Positions 1 through 9,939 of a stretch of DNA of 25,122 nucleotides are shown here, in pieces. Position 1 is the first letter of the stretch. Each line of letters begins with the position of its first letter. Source of the DNA: Reyranella sp. (GTDB taxonomy: Bacteria; Pseudomonadota; Alphaproteobacteria; Reyranellales; Reyranellaceae); assembly GCA_004296815.1 (NCBI GenBank), contig SCVT01000675.1:1-25122 (forward strand), read 5' to 3'. Below the pieces are notes generated by a model. The model was not told the DNA's origin. It saw only the letters and a list, made by a program, of their open reading frames with translations, and searched no databases. Made by a program: the position numbers and the translations under genes.

Positions 1-534
1 CTTGGTGCCGGTCATCGAGAGGAACAGCTCGGCCGCCATGTGCAGCGAGCTGCCGGGGCCGCTCGAGGCGTAGGAATATTCGCCGGGCTTGGCCTTCAGG
101 AGCGCGATCAGCTCCGGCACGGTCTTCGCCGGCAGCGACGGCGTCACCGCGAGCATCAGCGGCACGTTGTGCGTCTGGATGACGGGGGCGAGGTCCTTCA
201 GCGTGTCGTAGGGCAGCGTCTTGAAGAACAGCGGGTTGACCGCATGGCTCGAGGCCACGATCACGAGGTTGTAGCCGTCGGGCGGGGCCTTCGCGACGAG
301 GTCGGTGGCGAGCGTCTGCGTGGCACCGGGCTTGTTCTCGACCACGACGGTCTGGCCCCACCAGGTCTGCAGCTTCTCGGCCGAGAGCCGCGCCACCGTG
401 TCGATCGCGCCGCCGGGAGGCGCCGGCACGTAGAGGCGGATCGACTTGTTGGGGAAGGTGGTTCCTTGTGCGTAGGCCGCCTTGCCGACGAGCGGCACCG
501 CGGACGCCGCCAGCACGGCGCGTCGCTTGAGCAT
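1..534 (-). CDS. Bug-family (TTT) solute-binding protein, C-terminus outside window
   Basis: Periplasmic receptor of the Bug/TctC family, which binds small carboxylates for tripartite tricarboxylate transporters. The visible 178 residues begin with a basic, hydrophobic signal peptide ending YAQG (about residue 23). The family hallmark FPNKSIRLYVPAPPGG follows at 27-42, then a VVVENKPGA block (63-71) and the substrate-loop region YSYASSGPGSSLHMA (153-167). The family is usually about 320 residues, so roughly 140 are missing beyond the left edge. The ATG at 534 is preceded by GGAGGAAACG, a strong ribosome binding site. It lies 25 nt downstream of the IPNS-type oxygenase gene on the same strand, so the two are probably cotranscribed. 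No TctA or TctB membrane partner is in the window. The ligand cannot be told from sequence. Confidence 0.9.
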   Translation of the reverse strand, partial: MLKRRAVLAASAVPLVGKAAYAQGTTFPNKSIRLYVPAPPGGAIDTVARLSAEKLQTWWGQTVVVENKPGATQTLATDLVAKAPPDGYNLVIVASSHAVNPLFFKTLPYDTLKDLAPVIQTHNVPLMLAVTPSLPAKTVPELIALLKAKPGEYSYASSGPGSSLHMAAELFLSMTGTK

Positions 535-559
535 CGTTTCCTCCGTTGTGTCTTGTCTT

Positions 560-1540
560 TTATTCCGCCGCTTGCGGCGTGTTCAGCACGTCGTAGTTCC
601 GCTTGAGGTACCAGGTCATGTAGTCCGAGTACCAGGTCGTCGGGTACTTGGGCGGCTTGTCGGGACCGACCGTCGTCGGCACGGCGGCAACCGGCCAGTC
701 GATACCGGAGTCGCAGAAGAACGGAATGGCGTAGCGCGCGCCACCGCTCTTGTTGATGGCGCGGTGCGGCGTCGCGAGGAACAGGTCGTTGGTGTAGCGC
801 TGCAGCATCTGCCCGCCGTTCACCACATAGGCGTTGTCGATCGCCGGCGCCTCGATCCAGTTGCCGCTCTGCGTGCGGATCGACAGGCCCGGCACCTCGT
901 TGGGGGCGAGCAGGGTGAGGAAGCTGGTGTCGGTGTGCGGGGCGAGGCCGAACTCGTCGTCGACCGGGCCGTCCTGCGGCGGATAATGCGTCATGCGCAT
1001 GGAGAACATCGGATCGGAGAAGGCCGTGTCGAAATAGTTGGCCGGCAGGTCGAGCGCGCGGGCATAGAGCCGCACGAGCTTCTGCACCAGCCGCTCCATC
1101 TCGTTGCAGTAGTCGACCACGATCTCCTTGAAGCCCGGCAGGTCGGGCCAGCGGTTGATGCCGCGGAAGCGGCGGTTGGCCAGCACGTCGGGATGGTCGG
1201 GCCGCATCTCGCGCTTCACGAAGAAGGCCTCGTTGAGGTTGGCCTTGGTGCCGGCCTGCACCGTCGAGGTGCGGAGCGTATTGCCGCGCATCGGCAGGTA
1301 GCCGGTATTGTGCTGGTCGAGCTTGAGCTCGAGCTTCTTCTCGACCGGCTGGGCGTGGAAACGCTTCACCTCGCCGAACATGGCGGCGATCTTCTCGCGC
1401 GCGATGCCGTGGTTCACGATGAAGTAGAAGCCGATCTCGGTCAGCGCGAAGCGCAGTTCCTTGGCGGTGCGGTCCATCGCGCCGGGCTCGCCTGCGAGAT
1501 AGGGCCCGAGATCGATCACGGGAATGGTCTCTGTCGCCAT
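560..1540 (-). CDS. Isopenicillin N synthase-like 2OG/Fe(II) oxygenase (copy A)
   Basis: Cytoplasmic non-heme iron oxygenase of the IPNS/2-oxoglutarate dioxygenase superfamily, 326 residues. The N-terminal DIOX_N region starts with IPVIDLGPYLAG (6-17) and contains GFYFIVNHGI (37-46). The jelly-roll core carries the iron triad H202-x-D204 (in APHTDTSFLTLL) and H259 (in TPHRA). The cosubstrate-binding Arg is R269, but the usual R-x-S is R-Y-A here, so Ser is replaced by A271. The ATG at 1540 has AAGGAAGAAG just upstream; an in-frame ATG at 1624 would add 28 poorly conserved residues and is less likely. It is followed by a Bug receptor gene and is divergent from the DUF1772 gene (82 nt between starts). 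It is clearly paralogous to the gene at 12785-13867. The substrate is unknown; real beta-lactam synthesis is not implied. Confidence 0.9.
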   Translation of the reverse strand: MATETIPVIDLGPYLAGEPGAMDRTAKELRFALTEIGFYFIVNHGIAREKIAAMFGEVKRFHAQPVEKKLELKLDQHNTGYLPMRGNTLRTSTVQAGTKANLNEAFFVKREMRPDHPDVLANRRFRGINRWPDLPGFKEIVVDYCNEMERLVQKLVRLYARALDLPANYFDTAFSDPMFSMRMTHYPPQDGPVDDEFGLAPHTDTSFLTLLAPNEVPGLSIRTQSGNWIEAPAIDNAYVVNGGQMLQRYTNDLFLATPHRAINKSGGARYAIPFFCDSGIDWPVAAVPTTVGPDKPPKYPTTWYSDYMTWYLKRNYDVLNTPQAAE

Positions 1541-1622
1541 GACTTCTTCCTTCTGTTCACGGCCGTGGGCAACGATAATGCCGGCCACGGGCCGCGGTCC
1601 AGCGTGCGGCGGAAGGAAAGCC
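1541..1622. promoter_or_regulatory. Divergent promoter region, IPNS-like A / DUF1772
   Basis: These 82 nt separate two divergent starts and hold both ribosome binding sites (AAGGAAGAAG on the minus strand, GGAAGGAAAG on the plus strand). Promoters for both genes are expected here from the arrangement alone. I could not assign convincing -35/-10 boxes. Confidence 0.35.
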
Positions 1623-2054
1623 ATGATCTTCGGAATTCTGGCCCTGGTTGTGGCGGCGCTGTTCGCGGGCGCGGCCTTCTACGTGAGTTTCGCAGAGCAT
1701 CCGGCCCGTTCGCTGCTCGAAGACAGGCCGCAGCTCCAGCAATGGAAGCCGTCCTACGAGCGCGGCGCCCTGATGCAGGCATCGCTCGCCGTCATCGGCT
1801 TCCTGCTGGGCATCGCCGCCTGGTGGCAGACCCGCGACGAGCTGTGGCTCGTCGGCGCGATCGCGCTGGTCGCCAACTGGCCCTACACGATGCTGATCAT
1901 CATGCCGGTCAACAACCGTCTGAAGGAAATCGCGCTCGACGATGCGGGCGAGGAGAGCCACGCGCTGCTGCAGCGCTGGGGCCGTCTGCATGCCAAGCGG
2001 ACCATGCTCGGCGTGCTGTCGACGCTCCTCTACCTCTGGGCGGCGCTGAGCTAG
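1623..2054 (+). CDS. DUF1772 family membrane protein
   Basis: Small integral membrane protein of 143 residues, matching the DUF1772 (anthrone-oxygenase-like) family. Four hydrophobic segments are visible at about 1-22, 48-68, 74-94 and 124-142. Family-type motifs are IMPVNNRL (93-100) after the third segment and the RWGRLHAKRT block (118-127) before the fourth. The ATG at 1623 follows GGAAGGAAAG at good spacing; an upstream in-frame start would run through the divergent gene and is rejected. Members of this family are poorly characterised; some fungal relatives take part in polyketide oxidation, but function here is open. It converges on the acyl-CoA synthetase gene with a 6-nt gap. Confidence 0.85.
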   Translation: MIFGILALVVAALFAGAAFYVSFAEHPARSLLEDRPQLQQWKPSYERGALMQASLAVIGFLLGIAAWWQTRDELWLVGAIALVANWPYTMLIIMPVNNRLKEIALDDAGEESHALLQRWGRLHAKRTMLGVLSTLLYLWAALS

Positions 2055-2060
2055 TCCGGA

Positions 2061-3692
2061 TCAGGCCGTCGGCAGCTTGTAGTCCTTGAAGGTCTCGCGG
2101 AGCTTGGTCTTCAGGATCTTGCCGGTCGCCGTGTGCGGGATCGCCTCGACGAACTGAACGTCGTCGGGCAGCCACCACTTGGCGACCTTCGAGCCCAGGA
2201 ACTCGATCAGCTCCTTCTTGTCGATCTGGGCATCCGGCTTCCTGTGCACGATGAGCAGCGGCCGCTCGTCCCATTTCGGGTGTGCGATGCCGATCACCGC
2301 GGCTTCGGCCACTGCGGGATGCGCCATCGCGGCGTTCTCGAGGTCGATCGAGCTGATCCATTCGCCGCCCGACTTGATCACGTCCTTGGAGCGGTCGGTG
2401 ATCTGCATGTAGCCGTCGGGATCGATGGTGGCGACGTCGCCGGTCGCGAACCAGCCGTCCTTGTCCAGGATCTGGCCGCCTTCGCCCTTGAAGTAGCCCG
2501 AGGTGATCCAGGGTCCGCGCACCAGCAGGTCGCCGAACGCCTTGCCGTCGCGCGGCAGTTCCTTGCCGCTGTCGTCGACGATCTTCATCTCGACGCCGAA
2601 CGGCGGCCGGCCCTGCTTCAGGCGCACCGCCAGCAGGTCCGGGGCTGAGAAGGTGTGATGCTTCTCCTTCGGGTGATTGACGGTGCCGAGCGGGCTCATC
2701 TCGCTCATGCCCCAGGCATGCAGCACCTCGACGCCGAACTCCTTGTCGAAGGTCTCGATCATGGCGGGCGGCGCCGCCGAGCCGCCGATCACGGCGTATT
2801 TGAGCGTCGAGAGCTTGAGCTTGTTGGCCTGCATGTGGTTCAGCAGCGCCAGCCACACGGTCGGCACGCCGGCGGTGAAGGTCACGCGCTCCTTCTCGAA
2901 CAGCTCGTAGAGGCTCGCACCATCGAGCGCGACGCCCGGGAAGACGAGCTTGGCGCCGGCCAGCGCGCCCGAGTAGGGCAGGCCCCAGGCGTTGACGTGG
3001 AACATCGGCACGACGGGCAGCACCACGGCGCGGGCGCCGATGCCCAGCGTGTCGGGCAGCGCGCTGCCGAAGGCGTGCAGGATGGTCGAGCGGTGGTGAT
3101 AGAGCACGCCCTTGGGATTGCCCGTCGTGCCCGACGTGTAGCAGAGCGAGGAGGCGGTGCGTTCGTCGAACTCCGGCCATGTGTAGGTGCCGGGCTTGTC
3201 CGCGATCAGCTCCTCGTAGACCAGCAGGTTCGGGATCTTGCAGTCCTTCGGGAGATGCGCCCGGTCGGTCATCGCCACGACATGCCGCACGCTCTTGAGC
3301 TGCGGCAGCAGCTTCTCGACCGCCGGCAGCAGGTTCAGGTCGACGAAGAGGAGCTGATCCTCGGCGTGGTTGACGATGTAGACGATCTGCTCGGGAAACA
3401 GGCGCGGGTTGATCGTATGGCAGACCGCGCCCATGCCGGAGATGCCGTAGTAGAGCTCGAAATGGCGGTAGCCGTTCCACGCCAGGGTGCCGATGCGGTC
3501 GCCCATCTTGATGCCGAGCCCGATCAGCGCTTCCGCCACCTTCTTCGAGCGCAGATGGGCGTCGCGATAGGTATAGCGGTGGATCGGGCCTTCGACGGTG
3601 CGCGAGACGATCTCGGTGTCGCCGTGGTTCTGGGCGGCGTGGTCGATCAATTGCGAGATCAGAAGCGGGCGATCCTGCATGAGGCCGAGCAT
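2061..3692 (-). CDS. Medium/long-chain acyl-CoA synthetase (AMP-binding)
   Basis: ANL-superfamily acid:CoA ligase of 543 residues, activating a carboxylate through an acyl-adenylate. The N-terminus [11 protein letters not shown] is typical of a bacterial fatty-acyl-CoA ligase group (DmdB/FadD-like). The P-loop [11 protein letters not shown] is at 185-195 and the adenine motif WGMSE at 327-331. The core motif [11 protein letters not shown] lies at 414-424, with the hinge [16 protein letters not shown] at 432-447. The C-terminal TATGKILK holds the catalytic lysine K525. All motifs are intact, so it should be active. The ATG at 3692 is chosen because the family starts there and AGGAG lies 10 nt upstream. 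It probably feeds a branched, medium-chain or thio-substituted acid into beta-oxidation; chain length cannot be read from the sequence. It stands alone, divergent from the mechanosensitive channel gene. Confidence 0.93.
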   Translation of the reverse strand: MLGLMQDRPLLISQLIDHAAQNHGDTEIVSRTVEGPIHRYTYRDAHLRSKKVAEALIGLGIKMGDRIGTLAWNGYRHFELYYGISGMGAVCHTINPRLFPEQIVYIVNHAEDQLLFVDLNLLPAVEKLLPQLKSVRHVVAMTDRAHLPKDCKIPNLLVYEELIADKPGTYTWPEFDERTASSLCYTSGTTGNPKGVLYHHRSTILHAFGSALPDTLGIGARAVVLPVVPMFHVNAWGLPYSGALAGAKLVFPGVALDGASLYELFEKERVTFTAGVPTVWLALLNHMQANKLKLSTLKYAVIGGSAAPPAMIETFDKEFGVEVLHAWGMSEMSPLGTVNHPKEKHHTFSAPDLLAVRLKQGRPPFGVEMKIVDDSGKELPRDGKAFGDLLVRGPWITSGYFKGEGGQILDKDGWFATGDVATIDPDGYMQITDRSKDVIKSGGEWISSIDLENAAMAHPAVAEAAVIGIAHPKWDERPLLIVHRKPDAQIDKKELIEFLGSKVAKWWLPDDVQFVEAIPHTATGKILKTKLRETFKDYKLPTA

Positions 3693-3769
3693 CGGGGCGT
3701 TTCTCCTGTCGTCTGGCGGGCCGGCGGCAATTGCCTTAGGTTCTGGTTCCATCCTTTGTGGGGAAATCG
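3693..3769. promoter_or_regulatory. Divergent promoter region, acyl-CoA synthetase / MscS operon
   Basis: The 77 nt between two divergent start codons must drive both the ligase gene and the MscS-aldo/keto reductase-persulfide dioxygenase run. The ligase ribosome binding site (AGGAG) lies near its left end. A TTGCCT hexamer on the plus strand near 3731 could be a -35 box, but no good -10 accompanies it. Confidence 0.3.
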
Positions 3770-5776
3770 ATGAAACGGTCAAGGTACGGTGCTGCCGCAA
3801 CGGGTGCGCTGATCGCCGACTGGGCTTTCCCGGCGTCGGCGCAGGCGGTCACCGGCGGCACCGGTGCGGCGGCGAACTTCATCGCCCTGCTGACCGAGCG
3901 TTTCGAGTTCACCTTCGCTCAGCTTCCGGCGCTCGGCGCGCACCTGGCCCGCCTGCCGCAGGCCATCGGGATGAAGACGGCCTTTCTGCTGGCCGCCATC
4001 GTCGTGGCCGGCCTGCTGGCGGAGTACGTGGCGCGCCTGCTGCTCGGCCGCGCCCGCGTCCGGGTGTTCGACAGGCTGGCGGCAACGACGCCGCTGCGGG
4101 CCTTCTTCCGCGCCGTCCTGTTCGATGTCGCCGCCCTGATCGTGCTCGCCGTCGCCGGCCGGCTGGTGCTGGCGCAGCTCGACGCCCAGAGCCTGGGCGG
4201 CAAGCTCGGCGCCCTGGTCCTGCATACGCTGGTCTACTGGCGCGGCTTCAACCTGGTGTTCCGCGCCTTCCTGCGCCCCGACACGCCGGAGGGCCGCATC
4301 GCCCCGGTCAACTCGCCCGCCGCGCACCGCCTGCTGGCCGGCCTCAACCTCGTTATCCTGCTGCCGCTGCTCGCCGGCATGGCGGCGCGCGGCCTGCCGA
4401 TCACCGGCGCCAGCCCCGAGATGACCGGCGCGGCCGTCATCATCTACATCCCGATCGTCTCGGCGGCGCTGCTGTGGGTCGTGTGGCATTGGCGGCTCGA
4501 CATGGCGGCCTGGCTGACGGCGATGGTTCCAGAGCAGGGCTTCACGCGGAAGCTCAAGCTCGACATGGCGCGCAACTGGTGGATGGCGGGCCTCGTCTTC
4601 TACGCCCTGCTGGGCGTGGCGGCGGTCTATGCCGCGCTGACCGAGAGCGGCACCGCCTCGCGCGGCATGGCGCTGATTGAATCGGCGCTGCTGGCGCTGC
4701 TGCTGTTCGAGACCCTGATGCACCGCATCACCCGCCACATCGTGTCGGAGCTGCCGATGGCGGGCGACGTGGTGGCCGACTGCGTGCGCCTGCTGGTCCG
4801 GCTCTACGTCGCGATCGTGATCGCCGAAGCGCTGATGGTGCGCGTGCTGGCGGCCTACACGCCCGAGGAATGGCTGCCGCACGACCGCGGCGCCAAGATC
4901 GCGGCGGTCACCGCGGTCGCGATCTACGCCTTCTGGCGGTTCCTGAAGTACCGCATGGACTCCTACATCGCGGCCAACCCGCTGCCCTCGGCCGACGTCT
5001 CGGGCGATGCGGAGGAAGAGGTCAAGGTGGCGGCCTCGCGGCTGCGCACCCTGATGCCGCTGCTCAAGGTCGTGGCGGGCTCGACCATCGCCGTGGTCGG
5101 CGGCCTGCTGGTCCTGTCCGAGCTCGGCGTCAACATCACGCCGCTGATCGCCGGCGCCTCGGTGCTGGGCCTCGCCGTCTCCTTCGGCAGCCAGTCGCTG
5201 GTGCGCGACATCGTCTCGGGCATCTTCTTCCTCGCCGAGGATTCCTTCCGCATCGGCGAATATGTCGACTGCAGCAAGGTCAAGGGCACGGTCGAGGGCT
5301 TCAGCGTGCGCTCGCTGAAGCTGCGTCACCAGAACGGCCAGCTCCACATCGTGCCGTTCGGCCAGGTCGGCCACATCACCAACTTCAGCCGCGACTGGAC
5401 GGTGATCAAGTTCAACCTGGCCTTCGCCAACGGCACCGACGTCGAGCTCCTGCGCAAGACGGTGAAGAAGATCGGCACCGACATGATGGAAGAGCCGCAG
5501 TTCAAGCCGATCCTGATGCAGCCGCTCAAGATGCAGGGCGTCGTCGACATCAAGGACAATTCGCTGATCGTGCGTTTCAAGTTCATGGCGCGGCCCAAGA
5601 ACCCCAGCATGATCCAGCGCATGGCGGTGCGGCGCATGTACGAGCAGTTGCCCAAGCTCGGCATCCAGTTCGCCACGCCGAACTTCCCGTTCGCGATGCC
5701 CATGGCGTCGGCAGCGGCACCGTCGGCCCCCGCGCCGGCCCCGCAACCCGCACCGCCCGCCAAGGCGGCGGAATAG
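3770..5776 (+). CDS. MscS-family mechanosensitive ion channel, large multi-TM type
   Basis: Inner-membrane channel that would release solutes on hypo-osmotic shock; 668 residues, far longer than E. coli MscS (286). An N-terminal signal-like segment ends in PASAQA (21-26). Hydrophobic helices follow at about 70-90, 115-135, 188-205, 221-240, 272-290, 301-315 and 340-362, with more before the channel core. The pore-lining helix is the Gly/Ala-rich stretch at about 457-490, continuing into SLVRDIVSG (476-484). The beta domain contains [17 protein letters not shown] (495-511) and [16 protein letters not shown] (528-543). A Pro/Ala-rich tail occupies 646-668. The ATG at 3770 is preferred over the in-frame GTG at 3758 because the signal sequence begins there, although the ribosome binding site (GGGGAAA) is modest. 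It leads the run with the reductase 22 nt downstream. Size and layout resemble YbiO-type channels. Confidence 0.9.
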   Translation: MKRSRYGAAATGALIADWAFPASAQAVTGGTGAAANFIALLTERFEFTFAQLPALGAHLARLPQAIGMKTAFLLAAIVVAGLLAEYVARLLLGRARVRVFDRLAATTPLRAFFRAVLFDVAALIVLAVAGRLVLAQLDAQSLGGKLGALVLHTLVYWRGFNLVFRAFLRPDTPEGRIAPVNSPAAHRLLAGLNLVILLPLLAGMAARGLPITGASPEMTGAAVIIYIPIVSAALLWVVWHWRLDMAAWLTAMVPEQGFTRKLKLDMARNWWMAGLVFYALLGVAAVYAALTESGTASRGMALIESALLALLLFETLMHRITRHIVSELPMAGDVVADCVRLLVRLYVAIVIAEALMVRVLAAYTPEEWLPHDRGAKIAAVTAVAIYAFWRFLKYRMDSYIAANPLPSADVSGDAEEEVKVAASRLRTLMPLLKVVAGSTIAVVGGLLVLSELGVNITPLIAGASVLGLAVSFGSQSLVRDIVSGIFFLAEDSFRIGEYVDCSKVKGTVEGFSVRSLKLRHQNGQLHIVPFGQVGHITNFSRDWTVIKFNLAFANGTDVELLRKTVKKIGTDMMEEPQFKPILMQPLKMQGVVDIKDNSLIVRFKFMARPKNPSMIQRMAVRRMYEQLPKLGIQFATPNFPFAMPMASAAAPSAPAPAPQPAPPAKAAE

Positions 5777-5798
5777 AGATCATCCAGAGGAGCACAGC

Positions 5799-6746
5799 AT
5801 GCAGAAGCGTAAACTTGGCAAGTCCGACCTCGAATTCGCCCCGATCGCCTTCGGCGGCAACGTCTTCGGCTGGACGGCCGACGAGGCGGTCTCGCACAAG
5901 CTGCTCGACGCCTTCGTCGATGCCGGCTTCTCCTTCGTCGACACCGCCGACGTCTATTCGCGCTGGGTGCCGGGCCATACCGGCGGCGAGTCCGAGAAGA
6001 TCATCGGCAGCTGGCTGAAGAAGAACCCGGCCAAGCGCGACAAGGTCCTGATCGCCACCAAGTGCGGCATGGTGCCGGCCGAGGGGGCGCTGACGCGGGC
6101 GCACATCAAGAAGTCGGTCGACGAGTCGCTGCAGCGCATGAACACCGACCGCATCGACCTCTTCCAGTCGCACAAGGACGACAAGGCGACACCGCAGGAG
6201 GAGACGCTCTCGACCTACGGCGAGCTGGTCAAGTCGGGCAAGTTGCGCTTCATCGGCGCCTCGAACTTCGACGCGCCGCGTCTCGCCGAGGCCGCCAAGA
6301 TCTCCAAGGACAAGGGCCTGCCGCGCTACGAAAGCCTGCAGCCGCACTACAATCTCGTGGAGCGCGGCCTGTTCGAGGGCGCGCTGGAGAACGAGTGCCT
6401 GAAGGAGGGGATCGGCGTGATCCCCTACTACTCGCTCGCGTCGGGCTTCCTCTCGGGCAAGTACCGCTCCGAGGCCGATGTCGGCGACGCCAAGCGCGGC
6501 GCCGGCGTGAAGAAGTACATCAATCCCAAGGGCCTCGGCGTCCTCACCGCGCTGGACGCGGCGGCCAAGAAGCATGGCTCCAATCCGGCGCAGGTGGCGC
6601 TCGCCTGGCTGATGCAGCGGAAGTCGATCACCGCGCCGATCGTCAGCGCCACGAGCCTCAAGCAGCTCGACGACATCGTGAAGTCGGCGACCATCAAGCT
6701 CGACGCCGAGTCACTCGCCGCCATCGACAAGGCGAGCGCGCCCTAA
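5799..6746 (+). CDS. Aldo/keto reductase
   Basis: NADPH-dependent aldehyde/ketone reductase of the AKR superfamily, 315 residues, a (beta/alpha)8 barrel. The catalytic tetrad is complete: D48 and Y53 in [11 protein letters not shown] (46-56), K88 in IATKCG (85-90) and H125 in LFQSHKDD (121-128). The IGASNFD motif and the cofactor-side [13 protein letters not shown] segment near the C-terminus match the YajO/PetF-like general stress branch. The ATG at 5799 follows AGAGGAGC. It lies 22 nt after the MscS gene and only 7 nt before the persulfide dioxygenase gene, so the three look cotranscribed. The substrate is unknown; detoxification of reactive carbonyls is a reasonable guess, by association only. 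Confidence 0.93.
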   Translation: MQKRKLGKSDLEFAPIAFGGNVFGWTADEAVSHKLLDAFVDAGFSFVDTADVYSRWVPGHTGGESEKIIGSWLKKNPAKRDKVLIATKCGMVPAEGALTRAHIKKSVDESLQRMNTDRIDLFQSHKDDKATPQEETLSTYGELVKSGKLRFIGASNFDAPRLAEAAKISKDKGLPRYESLQPHYNLVERGLFEGALENECLKEGIGVIPYYSLASGFLSGKYRSEADVGDAKRGAGVKKYINPKGLGVLTALDAAAKKHGSNPAQVALAWLMQRKSITAPIVSATSLKQLDDIVKSATIKLDAESLAAIDKASAP

Positions 6747-6753
6747 GGTCCCG

Positions 6754-7827
6754 ATGCTCGTCTTCCGCCAGCTCTTCGACCCGACTTCGTCGACCTACAC
6801 TTATCTTCTGGGGTGTAGTGCGACGAAGGAGGCGCTGCTGATCGATCCCGTCTTCGAGCAGGTGCGGCGCGACGCGGCACTGGTGACGGAGCTCGGGCTC
6901 AACCTCCTCTGGACGCTCGACACCCATGTCCATGCCGACCATGTGACCGGCGCCTGGCTGCTGAAGCAGCGGCTGGGCAGCAAGATTGCGCTCGCCGCCG
7001 CATCGGGGGCGTCGGGCGCCGACCGGCTGCTGCAGGACGGCGACCGGGTCGAGTTCGGCCGCCGCTCGCTCGAGGTGCGCGCGACACCGGGCCACACGTC
7101 GGGCTGCGTGACCTACGTGCTCGACGACGAGAGCATGGCCTTCACCGGCGACTGCGTGATGATCCGCGGCTCGGGCCGCACTGACTTCCAGCAGGGCGAC
7201 CCGCGCGCCCTCTACCGTTCGGTGCGCAGCCGCATCTTCTCGCTGCCCGAGGGCTGCCTGCTCTATCCGGCGCACGACTATCGCGGCCTCACCGTCAGCA
7301 GCGTGATCGAGGAGAAGAAGTTCAATCCGCGGCTGGGCGGCGAGGTCGGCGAGAACGATTATGTCGGCTACATGAAGAACCTCGATCTGCCGCACCCCAA
7401 GAAGATCGACGAGGCGGTGCCGGCCAACCTGCGCTGCGGCCAGCCCGGCAATGAGACCAAGGCGCCGGCTGAACCGGACTGGGCGCCGCTGCGCTTCACC
7501 TTCGGTGGCGTCTGGGAAGTCGAGCCGCACTGGCTGGAGGAGAACCTCGCCAAGGTGCGCGTGCTCGACGTGCGCGAGCCTGCCGAGTTTCAGGGTCCGC
7601 TGGGCCATATCGGTGGCGCCATCCTGATCCCGCTGGGGGAGCTCGCGCAACGTGCGGCGGAGCTGCCGAAGGACAAGCCCATCGTCGCGGTGTGCCGCGC
7701 CGGCAGTCGGTCGGCGCAGGCTACGGCCATCCTGCAGAAGGCGGGCGTCAAGGACCTGGCCAACCTGCCGGGTGGCATGCTGCGCTGGCGCGCCGAAGGC
7801 CGCAGCGTCGAGGGCGGCGCGGCCTAG
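6754..7827 (+). CDS. Persulfide dioxygenase-rhodanese fusion (ETHE1-like MBL fold)
   Basis: Bifunctional sulfur enzyme of 357 residues. The N-terminal half is a metallo-beta-lactamase fold of the ETHE1/Blh type, which oxidises glutathione persulfide to sulfite with Fe(II) and O2. It has THVHADH (57-63), H114 in TPGHTSG and D133 in FTGDC. H58, H114 and D133 match the mononuclear iron ligands of human ETHE1, and H174 lies in PAHDY. The C-terminal half (about 255-357) is a rhodanese domain with the active-site loop CRAGSRS, nucleophile C314. Such fusions (PRF proteins) are known from Burkholderia. The start at 6754 is 7 nt after the reductase stop, suggesting translational coupling. Its stop codon interlocks with that of the convergent MHS permease gene in a shared CTAG. 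All catalytic residues are present. Confidence 0.93.
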   Translation: MLVFRQLFDPTSSTYTYLLGCSATKEALLIDPVFEQVRRDAALVTELGLNLLWTLDTHVHADHVTGAWLLKQRLGSKIALAAASGASGADRLLQDGDRVEFGRRSLEVRATPGHTSGCVTYVLDDESMAFTGDCVMIRGSGRTDFQQGDPRALYRSVRSRIFSLPEGCLLYPAHDYRGLTVSSVIEEKKFNPRLGGEVGENDYVGYMKNLDLPHPKKIDEAVPANLRCGQPGNETKAPAEPDWAPLRFTFGGVWEVEPHWLEENLAKVRVLDVREPAEFQGPLGHIGGAILIPLGELAQRAAELPKDKPIVAVCRAGSRSAQATAILQKAGVKDLANLPGGMLRWRAEGRSVEGGAA

Positions 7828-9068
7828 ACTTTCTTGAACGTGTCCTTGGTGACGTAGAGCGCCACGAGCGTGATCGCGGCTGCGGCCACGACCAGCCAGG
7901 CAGGTGCCAGGTCGTTGCCCGTGCGCCAGGAGAGCCACGTCGCTGCGAGTGGCGTCAGGCCGCCCACGATGCTCCAGGCGATGTTGTTGCCGATGGCGAG
8001 GGCGGTGCAGCGGATCGGCTCGGGCGTGCTCTCGACCATCAGCGCGCCCTGCACGCCGAACTGCAGGCCGAGCGCCAGCACGAAGCCCGCCTGACCGAGC
8101 AGGATGCCGGCCGCGGTGTTGTGCTGCATCAGCATGTAGAACGGCACTGCGCCCAGCACGCCGACGGCCGCGCTCGCCATCAGGAGGGTGCGTCGCCCCG
8201 TATGGTCGGCCAGCCAGCCGAAGAACAGCGAGACCGGCGTCACCGCCAGCATGCTGAGCGAGGTGACCTTGAACGTGTCGGCGGGCGAGACGCCACCCAC
8301 ACGCTGCAGCCACTCGGCGATGTAGATGAAGGCCGCCTGGAAGCCGACGGCCGCGAACAGGCTGAGGCCTGCGATGCGCAGCACGAGGCCAGGATGGTGG
8401 CGCAGCACCTCGGCGAGCGGCGAGGGGTGCTGGTTGGCGGGCGGCGGCAGGTCCTTCAGCGCGTAGCGGATGTAGAAGCCCGACAGCGCGATGATGAGGC
8501 TCAGCCAGAAGGGGATGCGCCAGCCCCAGGCCTGCAGCTCCGCGGGCGACATCAGGCTGGCGCAGGCGAGGGCCGCCATCGAGGCGAGCTGGATGCCCAC
8601 CGCATAGCCCGCGCCGCAGATCGCACCGGCCAGCGCGCGCCGTCCTGTGGGCGCATGCTCGATCATGAAGACGTTGGCGATCGCCGATTCGCCACCCACC
8701 GCCAGCCCCTGGATCAGGCGCAGCACGGTGAGCAGGATCGGCGCGGCGATGCCGATGCTGGCATAGCCCGGCAGCAGGCCCATGCCGATGGTCGGCACGA
8801 TCATGCCGGCGATCGACACGGTGAGCGCCAGCGGCCGGCCGTGGCGGTCGCCGATATGGCCGATGATGATCGCGCCCAGCGGCCGCGCGAGATAGCCCAC
8901 GGCGAAGACGCTGAACACCGACAGCGCCTGCGAGATCGGGTCCTCGCTCGGGAAGAAGGTCGCGCCGATCTGCACGGCGAAGAAGCCGTAGATCGAGAAG
9001 TCGTACCATTCGAGGATATTGCCGATCGTGCCGGCGGCGACGATGCGCCGGCGTCTACTCGCGTCCAT
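7824..9068 (-). CDS. MFS permease, metabolite:H+ symporter (MHS) family, copy 1
   Basis: Inner-membrane proton symporter for organic acids or osmolytes (ProP/KgtP/shikimate-type MHS family), 414 residues with about 12 membrane helices. Signatures are [16 protein letters not shown] (15-30), the loop 2-3 motif [10 protein letters not shown] (70-79) with LARPLG just before it, and the later [11 protein letters not shown]. The last gene of the five-gene minus-strand operon: its ATG at 9068 lies one base after the TGA of the amidohydrolase gene. It is a paralogue of the permease at 9936-11195; both share the same N-terminal residue spacing (GNxLEWYDF at 16-24). Its substrate is probably the product or substrate of the adjoining amidohydrolase, which is inference. 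Confidence 0.92.
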   Translation of the reverse strand: MDASRRRRIVAAGTIGNILEWYDFSIYGFFAVQIGATFFPSEDPISQALSVFSVFAVGYLARPLGAIIIGHIGDRHGRPLALTVSIAGMIVPTIGMGLLPGYASIGIAAPILLTVLRLIQGLAVGGESAIANVFMIEHAPTGRRALAGAICGAGYAVGIQLASMAALACASLMSPAELQAWGWRIPFWLSLIIALSGFYIRYALKDLPPPANQHPSPLAEVLRHHPGLVLRIAGLSLFAAVGFQAAFIYIAEWLQRVGGVSPADTFKVTSLSMLAVTPVSLFFGWLADHTGRRTLLMASAAVGVLGAVPFYMLMQHNTAAGILLGQAGFVLALGLQFGVQGALMVESTPEPIRCTALAIGNNIAWSIVGGLTPLAATWLSWRTGNDLAPAWLVVAAAAITLVALYVTKDTFKKV

Positions 9069-9069
9069 G

Positions 9070-9939
9070 TCAGAATCCGTAAAGCTTGGTGGGCGTGTCG
9101 ACCAGGATCGTGCGCCGCACCGCCGCGTCGGGTACCCACTCCTCGAACCATTTGAGGGTCAGCGGGTAGGTCGTCACCCGGTTGAGGTCGGTGTCGGTGT
9201 GCGGCCAGTCGCTGGCCCACAGGAGCCGCTGCGGTCCGAAGGCGTCGAGCAGCATCGGCGTGGCTTGCCGCGCGCGCTCCGGGCCGACCCTGTAGGCGCC
9301 GCACATCACGACGAACACGCGCTCGGTCCGCGCGCTCTGCAGCAGAAACTGGAAGCCGGGATCGCGCGCCGGCCCCAGCGTGCGGTCGAACATGCCGTAG
9401 TGCGGCATGACCACCTTGTGGCCGCCGTCGAGCAGCACAGGCAGGATCTCGGGCAGCCGCCGGCTCTCGACATAGAGATGGATCGGCCAGTCGCGCTTCA
9501 ACGCCTCCGCGAACATGTCGCGATAGGCCGACCATTGCGGTGTCGGCAGGCCGTAGATCGGGAAGCGCAGGCCCCTGACACCTATGTCCGCCATGCTCTC
9601 CCAGTCCTGCGGCGTGATCTCGATCGAGGGCGAGACCCAGGGCACGCCGCGGAAGCGGCCGGGTTCGGCACGCAGCGCCTGGAAGAGGTATGAGTTGTCG
9701 AAGCCCAGGAACGAAGGTTGCAGGATCAGGGCGCGGCCGACGCCGTTCTTCGCCATGAGCTCGAGCAGGGTCTGCCACGAGGCGTCGTAGTTGGGCGCGT
9801 AGCGTGCGTTGGCGGCCAGCGCGAGGCCACGCACGAAGACATGCGTGTGCGCGTCGATCCAGGGCGGCAGGTCGGCGTGCGCCGGCAGCGTCACCGCAGC
9901 GAGCGCCCCGGTGGCGAAGGTGCGGCGGCCGAGAGTCAT
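9070..9939 (-). CDS. Amidohydrolase (PF04909-type), predicted Tat-exported
   Basis: TIM-barrel hydrolase of the amidohydrolase_2 family, 289 residues, close in style to 2-pyrone-4,6-dicarboxylate lactonases. It begins MTLGRRTFATGALAAVTLPA, a twin-arginine-like signal with likely cleavage after AHA (about 22), so the enzyme is probably periplasmic. Metal or substrate residues visible are H31-x-H33 in DAHTHVF, H154 in PIHLYVES, H180 in VMPHYG and D244 in ASDWPH. The barrel strand motif GVRGLRFPIYG (120-130) is also typical. Its start overlaps the stop of the upstream permease gene (ATGA, 4 nt), and the next permease begins 1 nt after its stop. It therefore sits between two MHS permease genes. 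The likely job is opening a lactone or amide of a small acid before import; the exact substrate is unknown. Confidence 0.88.
   Translation of the reverse strand: MTLGRRTFATGALAAVTLPAHADLPPWIDAHTHVFVRGLALAANARYAPNYDASWQTLLELMAKNGVGRALILQPSFLGFDNSYLFQALRAEPGRFRGVPWVSPSIEITPQDWESMADIGVRGLRFPIYGLPTPQWSAYRDMFAEALKRDWPIHLYVESRRLPEILPVLLDGGHKVVMPHYGMFDRTLGPARDPGFQFLLQSARTERVFVVMCGAYRVGPERARQATPMLLDAFGPQRLLWASDWPHTDTDLNRVTTYPLTLKWFEEWVPDAAVRRTILVDTPTKLYGF

Noticed and set aside
482..2089. 535-residue open frame on the plus strand over the IPNS-like A gene
   Set aside because: Arg/Val-rich shadow translation; the minus-strand frame holds the iron triad and family motifs.
3779..5746. 655-residue open frame on the minus strand opposite the MscS gene
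   Set aside because: It is rich in His, Arg, Gln and Gly with no hydrophobic or catalytic pattern, as expected from the antisense of a GC-rich gene; the plus-strand frame has clear MscS motifs.
6694..9009. 771-residue open frame on the minus strand
   Set aside because: It is a shifted frame of the MHS permease joined to the antisense of the persulfide dioxygenase gene; no recognisable domain.
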